From NCBI RefSeq assembly GCF_011734195.1, contig NZ_JAANTH010000001.1, positions 1,054,001 through 1,118,000 on the forward strand: a DNA stretch of 64,000 nucleotides. The letters run 5' to 3'. This DNA comes from Halobacterium sp. R2-5. GTDB lineage: Archaea > Halobacteriota > Halobacteria > Halobacteriales > Halobacteriaceae. The notes beneath the pieces were generated by a model. It saw nothing but the letters and a program-made list of their open reading frames with translations. It was not told the DNA's origin and ran no database searches. Shown here piece by piece: positions 41,276 to 51,032 of the stretch. How positions within the stretch are numbered: position 1 is the first letter of the stretch; every line of letters begins with the position of its first letter. Position numbers and translations under genes: made by a program.

Positions 41276-42258
41276 GGCGCCACCTCCTGTTTCTCGCTCT
41301 CGTCGCCGTCGTGGTCCCCGCTGCTGCCGTCGGTTGCGTCGCCGCTCGTGCGCGTGATGTCCACGAAGACGTCTTCGAGGCTGGTGCGCGCGACGTTCAC
41401 GTCCTCGACGCGGTGGCCGGCAGCCTCCAGCTGGCGCACCGCGACCGGGACGGCCTCGCTGCCGCTGCTCGCGCGCAGCGTGACGGTCTGGCCGTCCGCG
41501 ACGACGTTGTCGATTCGGTCGTCCTCGATTGCGGGAGTCCCCGCGGGCGCGGCGTCGAGCGTGAGCGTCACCTCGTCGGTGCCGCGCTCGGTGAGGTCGT
41601 CGGGGGTCGCGACCGTCACTTTGCGCCCGGAGTCGATAATGGCGACCTGGTCGCAGAGCCGTTCGGCCTCCTCGATGTAGTGCGTGGTGAGGAGGATGGT
41701 GGTGCCGTCGTCGTTCAGTCCGCTGATGACGTCCCAGAGGTCGTGGCGGAGCTCCACGTCCACCCCGGCGGTGGGCTCGTCGAGGATGAGCAGGTCGGGG
41801 TCCGTGACCATCGCCCGCGCGAGCATGAACCGGCGCTTCATCCCGCCGGAGAGCCAGTCGAAGCGGGTCTCGGCTTTCCCGTCCAGCCCCACGGTTTCGA
41901 GCGCTTCGGCGGCGCGCTCTGCGGCCTCCTCGTCGGAGATCCCGTGGTAGCCGGCCTTGTGCATCAGGACCTCTCGGATGGGGAAGAACCGGTCGACGTT
42001 GAACTCCTGGGGCGCGAGCCCGATGGCGTCGCGGGCCTCACGGTAGTCGTCCTCGACGTCGTGGCCGAACACTTCGGCGGTCCCGCTGGTCTTGCGCGCG
42101 AGCCCCACGAGCGTCTCGATGAACGTCGTCTTCCCCGCGCCGTTCGGCCCGAGCAGCCCGAAAAAGGACCCCTCGGGTACGGACAGCGAGAGGCCGTCGA
42201 GCGCCCGCACGTCCCCGTACTCCTTCACGAGGTCGTCGGTGCGTATCGCTGGCGGCAT
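41272..42258 (-). CDS. ABC transporter ATP-binding protein (DrrA-like)
   Basis: A 328-residue ATPase: Walker A GPNGAGKTT (about residues 37-45), Q-loop APQEFN, signature LSGGMKRR, Walker B LLILDEPTAGVD, and the switch His in LLTTHYIEEAE. A C-terminal DUF4162-like part (about 225-310) is typical of DrrA/NatA exporters. It pairs with the overlapping permease downstream. The acidic C-terminal tail (about 20 residues) is a haloarchaeal addition. Confidence 0.92.
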   Translation of the reverse strand: MPPAIRTDDLVKEYGDVRALDGLSLSVPEGSFFGLLGPNGAGKTTFIETLVGLARKTSGTAEVFGHDVEDDYREARDAIGLAPQEFNVDRFFPIREVLMHKAGYHGISDEEAAERAAEALETVGLDGKAETRFDWLSGGMKRRFMLARAMVTDPDLLILDEPTAGVDVELRHDLWDVISGLNDDGTTILLTTHYIEEAERLCDQVAIIDSGRKVTVATPDDLTERGTDEVTLTLDAAPAGTPAIEDDRIDNVVADGQTVTLRASSGSEAVPVAVRQLEAAGHRVEDVNVARTSLEDVFVDITRTSGDATDGSSGDHDGDESEKQEVAP

Positions 42259-42331
42259 TTGGCGAGTCGAAGGCGGGTCGCGCGGTTAAGGCCACGGAAG
42301 TCGGCGGGCTCCGCACCCGGCTGCCCTCCGC

Positions 42332-45013
42332 TCAGCCAGTGTTCTGCATGCCCGCCGCGACACCCATCACGGAGAGCCGGAGCGCGCGCTCGGCGGTCGG
42401 GCCGCGGTCGTCGCGGTCGAGCAGCTCCACCTGCAGGAAGTTCAGCGGGTCGACGTAGGGGTTCCGGCGGTCGAGGCTCTCGCGGAGCCACGCGCGGTCG
42501 ACGAGGTCGTCGCGGCCCGTCACCGACAGCACCGCCTCGCGGGCGCGCTCGTACTCGTCGTCGATGCGCGGCTGGAAGCGCTCGCGGAGGTCGTCCGGCG
42601 CCAGCGCGGCGTACTCCGCGGTGATCTCGGGCTCGCTGCGCGCGAGCGACAGCGCGGCGTTGTCCAGCGTCGTGCGGAAGAACGGCCACTCCTCGTACAT
42701 CTCCGCGAGGAGCACGTCGTCGTCGCAGGCCGCCAGCCCCGCGCCGAGGCCGTACCAGCCCGGAATCACGCACCGCGTCTGCGTCCACGAGAACACCCAC
42801 GGAATCGCGCGGAGGTCCTCGACGGCGCGCTCGCCCGTCCGCGAGGCGGGCCGGGACCCGAGGTTGAGGTCCTCGACGACGTCGATGGGCGTCACCGCCT
42901 CGAAGTACGAGACGAACCCCTCGGAGTCGAGGAGGTCGCGGTACGCCTCGCGGGCGGCCTCGGCCATCTCCGCCATCGCGTCGACCCACTCGTCGGGGAC
43001 GTCCGGGTCGTCCTCGGCGACGGCGGCGTGCCGCGCCCGTACCTGGGCGTTCAGCATCTGTTCGAGTTCGCGCTCCGCGATGCGGGGGTTGCCGTACGTC
43101 TCCGCGATGGACTCGCCCTGCTGGGTGAACTTCACGTCGCCCGCGACCGTCTCCTTCGGAAGCGCGAGCAGCGCCTCGTTCATCGGGCCGCCGCCCCGCG
43201 AGATGGAGCCGCCCCGGCCGTGGAAGAACCGGACGTCGACGCCGTGGTCCTCGCAGATGGCGGCGAGGGTGCGCTGCGCGCGGTCGAGCTGCCAGTTCGC
43301 CGCGAGGAAGCCGTTCTCCTTGTTGGAGTCCGAGTACCCCAGCATGATCTCCTGGGTCCCCCCGCGACCCTCCACGAGCGCGCCGTAGGCGTCGTTCTCG
43401 AACAGCGTCCCCAAGATGTCGCGGGCGTTCGACAGTGCCGACCGCGTTTCGAGGAGCGGAACGACGTCGAGGCCGGCGTGGTCGGGCAGCGCGAGCACGC
43501 CCGCCTGGTCGGCGAGGAAGACGACCTCCAGCACGTGGCTCGGCTCCTCGGTCATGCTGATGCAGTACGCGTCGATGGCGTCGACGCCGTACTCGCGGTG
43601 CCAGTCCGCGAGCGCGTCGAAGCGTCCGAGTACGCGCGCCGTCTCGTCGTCTACGTCCTCGGTGTCTCCGAGGTCCAGCACGGGCTCGTCCTGCAGCACG
43701 GCCTCGGTGAGGAACTCGACGCGCTCGTCCTCGCTCATCCCGGCGTAGTCGACGCCCTCGCGGGCGAGCGCCTCGCCGACGGCGTGCGTGTGCTTCTCGC
43801 GGTGGTCGCGGAGGTCCAGCGCCGCGAGGTGGAAGCCGAACGTCTCCACGCGCCGGGCGAGCGGCGCGACGTGCTCGTCGGCGACCTTGCCGAGGCCCGC
43901 GTCCCGGAGGCCGACTTCGAGCGCGCGGACGTCGCCGAGCAGGCGCTCGGCGTCCTCGTAGCCGCCCGGCCGCACGTCGGTCACGCGGTCGACGCGCTCG
44001 CGGACCACGGCGACGACCTGCCGGAACAGCTCGTCCGGGTAGCGCTCGGCGACCTGTTCGACGACCCGTGGCACGTCATCACGAGCAGCGTCGAGCAGGT
44101 CGGCGGCAGCCTCGCTATCGACGCGCGTACCGTCCATCGAGAGCGCGCCGAGCAGGTCGTCCAGGTCGTCGACGTAGCGCTCGGTGACGAGCCGGCGCTG
44201 CCGGTCGAGCACGCGCTCCGTCGTCTCGGTGGTGACGTAGGGGTTGCCGTCGCGGTCGGAGCCCGCCCACGACCGGAACGACAGCACCTGTGGGACCTCG
44301 GGCGGGTCGTCGTAGCGTTCCGCGAGCGCGCGGTCGAGTTCCTCGTACACCTCGGGGACGACGTCGTAGACCGCGTTCGCGAGGTAGAACTGGACGTCCC
44401 GGGCCTCGTCGAACGGCGTCGGCTGGCGCTCGCGGACCCGCCGCGTCGTCCACAGCGCCTCGACGTTCGCCTCGATGCGGCGCCACTCGCGCTCCCGTTC
44501 CCGGGGCGTGAGCCGTCGCTCGTCCAGCCCTTCGAGCAGTTCGCGAATGCGGTGCAGGTGAGCCTTGACGGTCTTCCGGCGGGCCTCGGTCGGGTGGGCG
44601 GTGAACGTCGGGACGACGCGCACGTCGTCGAGCACGCTCGCGACCTCGTCGGCGCTCGCGCCCGATTCGGCGAGCGCGTCGACGGCGCCCGCCACGCTGT
44701 CCGAGAGCGTTCCCTCGCTGCCGCTGCGCCGGAGTGCGCGGACGCGCTCGCGCTCCTCCGCGAGGTTCACGAGCTCGAAGTAGCCCGCGAACGCCCGCGA
44801 GAGCTCCTCGTAGCCGTCCACGTCGGCGTTCGCGACGACTTCGCGGAGCGCCTCGCGGTCGTCGCTGTCGCCGCGCCGGTAGTCGATTGCGGCTGTGCGC
44901 GCCGCCTCTACGGCGTCGTAGGCGGCCGCGGACTCGTGTGCGTGCATCGCGTCGCCGAGCGTCGCGCCGAGCTCGCGGACGTCCTCCCGGACGTCTCTGC
45001 CGTGCAATTCCAT
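42332..45013 (-). CDS. ppc: Phosphoenolpyruvate carboxylase
   Basis: An 893-residue bacterial-type PEPC. Key motifs: TAHPTEARRKTVKAHL (catalytic His near residue 137), FHGRGGSISRGGGP, GYSDSNKENGF, and the C-terminal end QNTG. The enzyme fixes bicarbonate onto PEP to give oxaloacetate, refilling the citric acid cycle. Full length, with no sign of damage. A TGAAATACCC box about 28-30 nt upstream of the ATG supports a leaderless transcript; a hairpin (45060-45088) lies just upstream of that box. Confidence 0.95.
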   Translation of the reverse strand: MELHGRDVREDVRELGATLGDAMHAHESAAAYDAVEAARTAAIDYRRGDSDDREALREVVANADVDGYEELSRAFAGYFELVNLAEERERVRALRRSGSEGTLSDSVAGAVDALAESGASADEVASVLDDVRVVPTFTAHPTEARRKTVKAHLHRIRELLEGLDERRLTPREREREWRRIEANVEALWTTRRVRERQPTPFDEARDVQFYLANAVYDVVPEVYEELDRALAERYDDPPEVPQVLSFRSWAGSDRDGNPYVTTETTERVLDRQRRLVTERYVDDLDDLLGALSMDGTRVDSEAAADLLDAARDDVPRVVEQVAERYPDELFRQVVAVVRERVDRVTDVRPGGYEDAERLLGDVRALEVGLRDAGLGKVADEHVAPLARRVETFGFHLAALDLRDHREKHTHAVGEALAREGVDYAGMSEDERVEFLTEAVLQDEPVLDLGDTEDVDDETARVLGRFDALADWHREYGVDAIDAYCISMTEEPSHVLEVVFLADQAGVLALPDHAGLDVVPLLETRSALSNARDILGTLFENDAYGALVEGRGGTQEIMLGYSDSNKENGFLAANWQLDRAQRTLAAICEDHGVDVRFFHGRGGSISRGGGPMNEALLALPKETVAGDVKFTQQGESIAETYGNPRIAERELEQMLNAQVRARHAAVAEDDPDVPDEWVDAMAEMAEAAREAYRDLLDSEGFVSYFEAVTPIDVVEDLNLGSRPASRTGERAVEDLRAIPWVFSWTQTRCVIPGWYGLGAGLAACDDDVLLAEMYEEWPFFRTTLDNAALSLARSEPEITAEYAALAPDDLRERFQPRIDDEYERAREAVLSVTGRDDLVDRAWLRESLDRRNPYVDPLNFLQVELLDRDDRGPTAERALRLSVMGVAAGMQNTG

Positions 45014-45059
45014 ACCACGTTACTCCGGGCGCGGGTATTTCAACGCCTAGGGAGGAGCG

Positions 45060-45088
45060 AAACTTGCCACTCGCCTCCGAGTAAGTTT
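45060..45088 (-). promoter_or_regulatory. Hairpin upstream of the ppc promoter
   Basis: AAACTT and AAGTTT arms flank an inner ACTCG/CGAGT stem with a four-base loop. It lies between the stop of the pilin-like gene and the ppc promoter box, so it may terminate the former or act as an operator for ppc. Confidence 0.4.
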
Positions 45089-45094
45089 TTCGGG

Positions 45095-46015
45095 CTACTC
45101 TGCGGGACTCGTCCACGGCGCCGCGGCGGGCGAGCCCTCCGGCGCCACGGAGACGTTCGTCTCGTAGGTCACGCGGTCGTTCTGGACCGCGACGCTCACG
45201 TTCGCGCGGTAGAGCGCGGGCGCCGTCGTCGGCGAGCCGTTCTCGGGGGCCTCGTAGTCGTCGCCGTCGACGCTCGCGTTTTTCACGATGAACCCGTACT
45301 TCCCACCCGCCTCCCCACCGTTCTCGATTCGGACGTCGTAGCCCGCGCTCACGTTCTCGGCGAACGTCCACCCCGGAACCCGCGTCCCGTTCACTGTGCC
45401 CTCGGTGACGTCGACCGCGACAGTGTCCGACGCGACGGTCTCCGACGCGAGCGGACTCGTCTCGTTTCTGACTTCCACGACCGTGTCCGACCCGGCGTCC
45501 GCGATTTCGACGCGCCACTCCGTCGCGCCGTCGGAGACGTTCACGGTCAGCGGGTCGCTGCTCGTCGGCGTGACGACCATCTCGAACCGCCGCGTCTCCT
45601 CGACGTCCGCCGCGGCTGTCCAGTCGCCGACGCCGCTCGCGTTCGAGAAGTTCCGCTCGTCGGACTGCGCGATACGGGTCCCCGGCTCGGTGCTCACGAC
45701 TTCCGCGTGCGTGACCGTGCCGCCGCTCGCCGCGAGCAGCGACGCGTTCGCGTCCCACGTCGCGACGCTCGCGTTCAGCGCGCTCTCCAGGCTCGCGTCG
45801 TCGCTGTCGTTGTACGCGTTCGTCTCCGCGAGCAGGCCGCCGACGCCCGCCTCGACGGCGCGCTCGTGGCCGACCACGTCGTCGGTCTCGGCGTGGTTCC
45901 GCGTGGCGAGGTTCTCCGTGAACACGACCGCGTTCAACACCAGCGCGAGCACCACGAACGCGAGCGCGAGCCCGAGGCCCGCGACGAGCAGCAGCTGGCC
46001 GCGCCGGTCGTCCAT
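45095..46015 (-). CDS. Pilin-like exported protein (DUF7261-like)
   Basis: A 306-residue protein starting MDDRRGQLLLV followed by a long hydrophobic helix (residues 8-30). That N-terminus is similar to type IV pilin-like or flagellin-adjacent haloarchaeal proteins. The rest is a beta-rich extracellular domain with several N-x-S/T sites (NASVATW, NVSDG, NETSP, NVSAG, NASVDG). I recall such proteins as DUF7261. It could be a minor pilin or surface protein. The next genes are unrelated. Confidence 0.75.
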   Translation of the reverse strand: MDDRRGQLLLVAGLGLALAFVVLALVLNAVVFTENLATRNHAETDDVVGHERAVEAGVGGLLAETNAYNDSDDASLESALNASVATWDANASLLAASGGTVTHAEVVSTEPGTRIAQSDERNFSNASGVGDWTAAADVEETRRFEMVVTPTSSDPLTVNVSDGATEWRVEIADAGSDTVVEVRNETSPLASETVASDTVAVDVTEGTVNGTRVPGWTFAENVSAGYDVRIENGGEAGGKYGFIVKNASVDGDDYEAPENGSPTTAPALYRANVSVAVQNDRVTYETNVSVAPEGSPAAAPWTSPAE

Positions 46016-46060
46016 GTCTCGCGGAGAAGCGGCCGGGCTACAAAAGGATTGCCGCACGCC

Positions 46061-46939
46061 CTACCCCGTCCGTGCGGTGCTCACGAGGCCGACGCCGACG
46101 CCCATCAGCGCGCCGCCGACGGCGAACCCCGGACCGAGTGACTCCCCCAGGAGGAGTGCGCCGAGCGCGCCGCCGACCACGGGCTGCGCGAAGAAGCACG
46201 CCGCGACCACCGTCGCCGTGGTGCGCTCGATGCCGCGGTACCAGAGGAACCACGCGGCCGCCGTGCTCGCGATACCGAGGTACGCGACGGCGCCCACGAC
46301 GCCCGGCGTCAACGGCACGGACGCGCCCGTCACCGCGAGCTCGATCGCGGCGAGCACGGCGAGCACTGGGACGGCGGCGAGCGAACTGTACGTCGCGGCG
46401 ACGAGCGCGCCGTGCTTGCGGACGAGGCGCGCGCCGTCGACGGTGTACGCCGCCCACGCCGCGCTCGCGACGAACAGGACGGCGACGCCGAGCGCGCTCC
46501 CGCCGCCGATGGAGAGCCCGTACTGGCCGACGACGACGAGCGCGGTGCCGACGCCCGCGAGCACCATCCCGGACGTCGACCGCCACGTCAATCGCTCGTC
46601 GAGCATCGTCACGCCGAGCAGCAGCGTGAACACCGGCGTCACCATCGTCAGCAGCGACCCCTGGCTGGCGGTCGTGAGGTCGGTGCCGACGAACTGGGTC
46701 GCGAGCGTGAGCGCCACCCACGCGCCAAGCCGCAGGAAGCCGCGGCGGTCGCGACTGGAGAACGAGGCCGACGTGCCGGCGACGCGGAGCGCGGCGTAGA
46801 GCGCGAGGGCGCCGACGGCGATGCGGAAGAACGACAGCGTCAACGGCGGTACGGACGCGAACCCCCACTTGCTGACGACGTACATGCCGCCCCAGAGGGC
46901 GGCGGCGGCCAGCGGCGGGGCGGCGTCGCGGAGGCCCAT
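46061..46939 (-). CDS. EamA-family (DMT) transporter
   Basis: A 292-residue membrane protein with ten helices in two EamA halves: the first begins AAALWGGMYVVSKWGFASVPPLTLSFFR, the second AVLFVASAAWAAYTVDGARLV. The C-terminal EAAxxG-like region is FFAQPVVGGALGALLLGESLG. Drug/metabolite exporters of this type carry amino acids or nucleotide-sugar-like compounds. The substrate is unknown. It is divergent from the ketopantoate reductase gene. Confidence 0.88.
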   Translation of the reverse strand: MGLRDAAPPLAAAALWGGMYVVSKWGFASVPPLTLSFFRIAVGALALYAALRVAGTSASFSSRDRRGFLRLGAWVALTLATQFVGTDLTTASQGSLLTMVTPVFTLLLGVTMLDERLTWRSTSGMVLAGVGTALVVVGQYGLSIGGGSALGVAVLFVASAAWAAYTVDGARLVRKHGALVAATYSSLAAVPVLAVLAAIELAVTGASVPLTPGVVGAVAYLGIASTAAAWFLWYRGIERTTATVVAACFFAQPVVGGALGALLLGESLGPGFAVGGALMGVGVGLVSTARTG

Positions 46940-47017
46940 ACTCCTCTCGCCGCGGGCCGCGTCCAAAGACCCACCGAACCCCGGGAGGCTTTACCAGCAC
47001 CCGTCCTACCGCCGGCC

Positions 47018-47926
47018 ATGCGAGTCGTCGTGCTCGGCGCGGGGTCGCTGGGATCGCTGCTCGCGGGGTCGCTAGCCGGTACGCGCGCGGACGTGACGCT
47101 GCTCGGCCGGGCCAGCGACCACGTCGAGCGCGTCCGCGACCGGGGACTCGAAATCGCTCGTCCGGACGGTAGCGAGCAGACGGTCCCGCTGGACGTCGCG
47201 ACCGACGGAGCCGCAGCCTCGGACGCCGACCTCCTCGTCGTCTGCGTGAAGAGCTACGACACCAACGAGGCGGTCGCGAGCGTGGCGCCCCACCTCGACG
47301 GCGCGGACGTGCTCACGCTCCAGAACGGCCTCGGAAACGCCGAGACCACCGCCGAGCACGTCCCGCGGGAGCGCGTAATTGCGGGCACGACGAGCCACGG
47401 CGCGACGCTCGAAGGGGCCGGACGCGTCCGTCACGCTGGCCGCGGGAACACCACTATCGGACGGTACTTCGCGGCCAACGACGCGGGCGTCACGGCCGCA
47501 GCGGAGTGCCTGACCGCGGCCGGCATCGAGACGACAGTCGTGGAGGACGCCGAGTCGGCGGTGTGGACGAAGGTGCTCGTGAACGCGGGCATCAACGCGG
47601 CGACGGCGCTCGCGCGCGTACCGAACGGCGCGCTCGTCGACACCGAGAGCGGCGAGCGCGTGCTCCGCCGGGCCGTCGAGGAGGGCGTCGCGGTCGCTCG
47701 CGCGGAGGGCGTCGGAGTCCCCGACGACGTCGTCGAGCGCACGCGCGAGGTGGCCGAGCGCACGGCGACGAACCGCTCGTCGATGCGGCAGGACACAGAG
47801 CGCGGCGGGCGGACGGAAATCGAGGCGCTGAACGGCGAACTCGCGCGCCGAGCGGCCGACCACGGAATCGCCGCGCCGGTCAACGAGACGCTCGCGGACC
47901 TGGTTCGGCTCGCGGAAGAAGGGTAG
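47018..47926 (+). CDS. panE: 2-dehydropantoate 2-reductase
   Basis: A 302-residue NADPH-dependent reductase: Rossmann motif GAGSLGSLLAG (residues 7-17), VVCVKSYDTNEA, LQNGLGN, and the C-terminal catalytic WTKVLVNAGINAATAL with the active-site Lys. It reduces ketopantoate to pantoate in CoA biosynthesis. The C-terminal SSMRQDTERGGRTEIEALNG is the typical family end. It begins with ATG at 47018, 28 nt after a GGCTTTACC promoter-like box. Confidence 0.9.
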   Translation: MRVVVLGAGSLGSLLAGSLAGTRADVTLLGRASDHVERVRDRGLEIARPDGSEQTVPLDVATDGAAASDADLLVVCVKSYDTNEAVASVAPHLDGADVLTLQNGLGNAETTAEHVPRERVIAGTTSHGATLEGAGRVRHAGRGNTTIGRYFAANDAGVTAAAECLTAAGIETTVVEDAESAVWTKVLVNAGINAATALARVPNGALVDTESGERVLRRAVEEGVAVARAEGVGVPDDVVERTREVAERTATNRSSMRQDTERGGRTEIEALNGELARRAADHGIAAPVNETLADLVRLAEEG

Positions 47927-47952
47927 CAGCGGCCCGGACGGGCCACGGAGCG

Positions 47953-49218
47953 TCAGTCGCGCTCGTCGCGCGTGATCTCGTAGGAGAACTGCATCGCGTT
48001 CTCCGGCATGATTCTCACCGACCACGACCCCGCCTCGGGGTCGTCGAGCCGGTACTCGAACGTCTGGCTCTCGCCGCCGCTGGCGTACGTGCCGTCGGAC
48101 GACGCGCGCTGGCGCGCGCCGCCGAGGTCGACGCTACCGCGGTTCGTGACGCTGACGCGCTCGGCGTCGACTTCGGTGCCGTCGGGCGCGACGAACGTCA
48201 CGTCGAAGCTCGCCGGGTCGCTGTCCGCGCTCCGGTAGCGGCTCGCGGACACGTCCAGGGTCACGTTCTCGGCGTCCTCGTTCACCTCGAAGGCCGTCTC
48301 GAAGGGCTCCTCGGGCTGGGTCCACACCTGGAATCTGACGCTGACGCGCTGCCAGTGCGAGGAGCGCTCGGGGCGCGCCGGGTCCTTCAGGCCGAGGTCG
48401 AGCTCTGCGCGGTAGTCGCCGCGGTCCGCGTCGTCGGGCGGCGTGACAGTGACCTCGATCGTCTCCGTCTCGCCCGGATCTATCTCGCCGGGCGCGTCGA
48501 TGTCGGCCCACGAGCGGTCGAGCGCGTCGCGGTCATCGTACGGCCGGTAGCGGTCCCCGGTGACGAGTTCGGGGTTCACCGGGACGGCCTGCTCGCCGGT
48601 GTTCTTCACGACGAACTCGCGGGTGAACGAGTCGCCGGCCTGCACCTGGGAGTGCATGTACGTGTCCGAGACGACGCGCACCGTGGGCTCCTGCCAGACC
48701 TCGACGTTCAGGGTGACGCCGTTGACGGGCTGTTCGGGACGGCCGGGATACGAAATCCGCTCGTCCGTGAGCGCGATTTCGCCGGCGTACCGGTTGATTT
48801 CGGCGTCGTCCGGGACGGAGACGGTGACGTCGAACTCGCGCTCCTCGCCGGCGTCGAGCTCGAGGTCCGAGGCCTCGATGGACACCCACTCGGACTTCAC
48901 GGGCCGCTCGCCGCGCGGCGGCACGAACAGCTCCGGCGAGAGCTCGACGGCCTCGTCCTCGCCGTTCTCGACGGTTATCGTGACGGTCTCGCTCCCCCCG
49001 GGCTGGAGGCGGACGTTCCGGTACTGGTCGTCGACGTACAGTCGCGTGTAGTTGGTCTCGCCGTCCGACTGGGACTGTGCGGTCCCGGACCCGGACGCGT
49101 CGGGGGTCGCGGTCGAGTCGGCGGCGGGGCTGTTCGGCTGTGCGAGTGCGGTCGCGCCCGCTGCCGAGACGACGAGGACGGCGGTGAGCGCGACGGCGGT
49201 GATCGTTCGTGCGTTCAT
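47953..49218 (-). CDS. Secreted protein with repeated beta-sandwich (CARDB-like) domains
   Basis: A 421-residue protein. A signal peptide (about 1-26) precedes a Ser/Thr/Gln linker and then three repeats of a beta-sandwich with phrases such as LQPGGSETVTITVENG, VQAGDSFTREFVVKNTGEQAVPVNPEL and IDPGETETIEVTVTPPDDADRGDY. This is the pattern of NPCBM-assoc/COG1470-like surface proteins. There is no membrane anchor or sortase-like tail, so it may be secreted or cell-bound through other means. The function is unknown. Confidence 0.75.
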   Translation of the reverse strand: MNARTITAVALTAVLVVSAAGATALAQPNSPAADSTATPDASGSGTAQSQSDGETNYTRLYVDDQYRNVRLQPGGSETVTITVENGEDEAVELSPELFVPPRGERPVKSEWVSIEASDLELDAGEEREFDVTVSVPDDAEINRYAGEIALTDERISYPGRPEQPVNGVTLNVEVWQEPTVRVVSDTYMHSQVQAGDSFTREFVVKNTGEQAVPVNPELVTGDRYRPYDDRDALDRSWADIDAPGEIDPGETETIEVTVTPPDDADRGDYRAELDLGLKDPARPERSSHWQRVSVRFQVWTQPEEPFETAFEVNEDAENVTLDVSASRYRSADSDPASFDVTFVAPDGTEVDAERVSVTNRGSVDLGGARQRASSDGTYASGGESQTFEYRLDDPEAGSWSVRIMPENAMQFSYEITRDERD

Positions 49219-49381
49219 GTGTGGCTGCCAGTCCCGGCAGCGCTGTCGCTACGCCGCAGCACCGATGGAGGCTCGCGGGGACCAGCGTCGGGACTGTCGA
49301 CTGTCCGACTATTAGTAGTTCGGTTGGGTAAAACGGCCGTAGAACGCGGGACAGGGTTTATGTACCGGGCGCCCGCTCGCG

Positions 49382-49990
49382 TCAGGCTTCCGAGGGACGG
49401 GGGCAGTCGTAGGTGTCCCGGACGGTGTCGGCGAGCACCGAGTGCTTGTGCAACACGAGGTAGACGACGACGAAGTCGTGTTCGAGCGGCCGGAAGACGA
49501 ACACCTCGTGGTCGCAGTCCTCCTCCTGGTCGAGGCGGTCGACGAGCGGCTCCAGCGGGAGCGCGCCCGTGCGAATCTCCTCGAAGACGTCCCGCTCGCC
49601 GGACTGCTCGGCGAACGCGTAGACCGCGCCGTTTGGCTCGCCGTCCGCGCTGAACGTCGGGCGGCCCTGCACGCTCGCGCCGTCCTGGTGGGCCTGCTCC
49701 ATCGTGTCGAGGGCGGCCTCGAAGAGCCCCGTGACGGCGTCGGCGTACGAGAACAGCGTGCGCTTGCGGACGTCGAGGTCGACGAAGCGGGCGTCGCCGT
49801 CGTCCCACGCGAGCGTCGCGTCGACGAGGTACCCGGGGCGGAGCGCGTCCACGTCGTCCGCGAGGTCGTCGTAGCCGGCTGCGGCGACCCGCACGGGCTC
49901 GTGGTCGGCCCGGTCGAGCAACAGGAGGTCGTCGCCGCGCTCGGGCGCCGCGCCCAGCACGCGGAACGTGCTCTCCGTCGTGGTCTCCAT
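49382..49990 (-). CDS. Conserved haloarchaeal protein (DUF6663-like)
   Basis: A 202-residue acidic soluble protein starting METTTESTFRVLGAAPERGDD. It contains DATLAWDDGDARFVDLDVRKRTLFSYAD and a C-terminal EVFVFRPLEHDFVVVYLVLHKHSVLADTV. I recall the family as a haloarchaeal DUF without a known function. No neighbour suggests a role. Confidence 0.75.
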   Translation of the reverse strand: METTTESTFRVLGAAPERGDDLLLLDRADHEPVRVAAAGYDDLADDVDALRPGYLVDATLAWDDGDARFVDLDVRKRTLFSYADAVTGLFEAALDTMEQAHQDGASVQGRPTFSADGEPNGAVYAFAEQSGERDVFEEIRTGALPLEPLVDRLDQEEDCDHEVFVFRPLEHDFVVVYLVLHKHSVLADTVRDTYDCPRPSEA

Positions 49991-50034
49991 GCGGCGTGAT
50001 TGCGCGCGAGAAGGGATAAGGCCGTTCGTCTCGG

Positions 50035-50976
50035 TCAGTCGGCGGAGACGCGCCCCGCGTCGTCGTCGGCGTCAGCGCAGCGGCGCTCCGTGTCGAGAAT
50101 TCGGAGGTCGCCGTCGAGCGTGACGTCCATCGCCTCGCCGCCCAGCGTGATCGTCACGGTCACGCGCGTCGGGTCCGCGTCGTACGCGGTCGTCTCGTCG
50201 GTGACACACCAGGGGAGCGTCCAGTGTTTGCGCGCGTCGAGTTCGACGCCGTGCTCGGCGTGGAACGCGACCACGCTGGAGGCGTCGAGCAGCGACAGCC
50301 CGACAGGCGACGAGATGGTGTGCTGGCACTGCCCGCACGTGTGGTCGACGCGCACGTCGAGGCCGAGCACGTCCTCGTCGTCCGGGACGACGGCGGTGTC
50401 GACGCGGCCGCCGCACTCCGGGCAGACGCCGTCGGCGGCCAGGCAGTGGAGGTGGCGGACGCGCTGGTCGAACGCCGCCTCGATCTCCTCGGTCGTGCGG
50501 TCGCGGAGCCCGCCCGGCGGGAACGCGTACCGGCCGTACACGGACTCGCAGTCCTCGCAGTGGACGGTGAGCCGCTCGTCGGCGTACGCGGCCCCCAGCG
50601 AGCCCCCGCAGTCGAAGCACTCGCCGGTGACGGGGAACTCCAGGGTGACGCGCTCGGTGAACGTCCCCGCGAGGATGGCGCGCACGACCTTCTCGCCGGC
50701 GTACTGGAACTCGTAGCCGCCCTCGACCTGGCGCACGAAGTGGTCGGTGAGCTTCGAGAGGTGGTAGTTGAACTGCGCGCTGTCCCGCATCCCCACGCGC
50801 TTGCGGAGGTCGGAGAACGCGACCGGCTGGTCGGGCGCGAGCCACAGCTCCTGGAGGATGGTGATTCGGGTCTCGTTCCCGAGCAGCGCGAACGCCTCCG
50901 CGGGCGGCAGGCTGTCGTCGAGGCCGCCGTCCGGGCCGAGGGGCGCGCCGTCGAGTGGGGTGTCGGAGCCGCTCAT
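50035..50976 (-). CDS. ArsR-type transcriptional regulator with C-terminal zinc-finger-like domain
   Basis: A 313-residue regulator. The N-terminal winged helix is EAFALLGNETRITILQELWLAPDQPVAFSDLRKRVGMRDSAQFNYHLSKLTDHFV (about 28-82), typical of ArsR. A long C-terminal half carries several cysteine pairs (CFDCGG, CEDCES, CPECGG, CGQC), suggesting one or two metal sites and possibly ligand binding. Similar ArsR-plus-Cys proteins are widespread in haloarchaea, without assigned targets. Confidence 0.85.
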   Translation of the reverse strand: MSGSDTPLDGAPLGPDGGLDDSLPPAEAFALLGNETRITILQELWLAPDQPVAFSDLRKRVGMRDSAQFNYHLSKLTDHFVRQVEGGYEFQYAGEKVVRAILAGTFTERVTLEFPVTGECFDCGGSLGAAYADERLTVHCEDCESVYGRYAFPPGGLRDRTTEEIEAAFDQRVRHLHCLAADGVCPECGGRVDTAVVPDDEDVLGLDVRVDHTCGQCQHTISSPVGLSLLDASSVVAFHAEHGVELDARKHWTLPWCVTDETTAYDADPTRVTVTITLGGEAMDVTLDGDLRILDTERRCADADDDAGRVSAD

Positions 50977-51032
50977 GTGCGTTCGTAGGCGGACGTTCCG
51001 GATAAACGCTCGCAAAAATTCGATTATGTAAA

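Noticed and set aside
42332..45013. Plus-strand 1037-codon frame opposite ppc
   Set aside because: Pure shadow of the PEP carboxylase gene; the minus-strand protein has all catalytic motifs.
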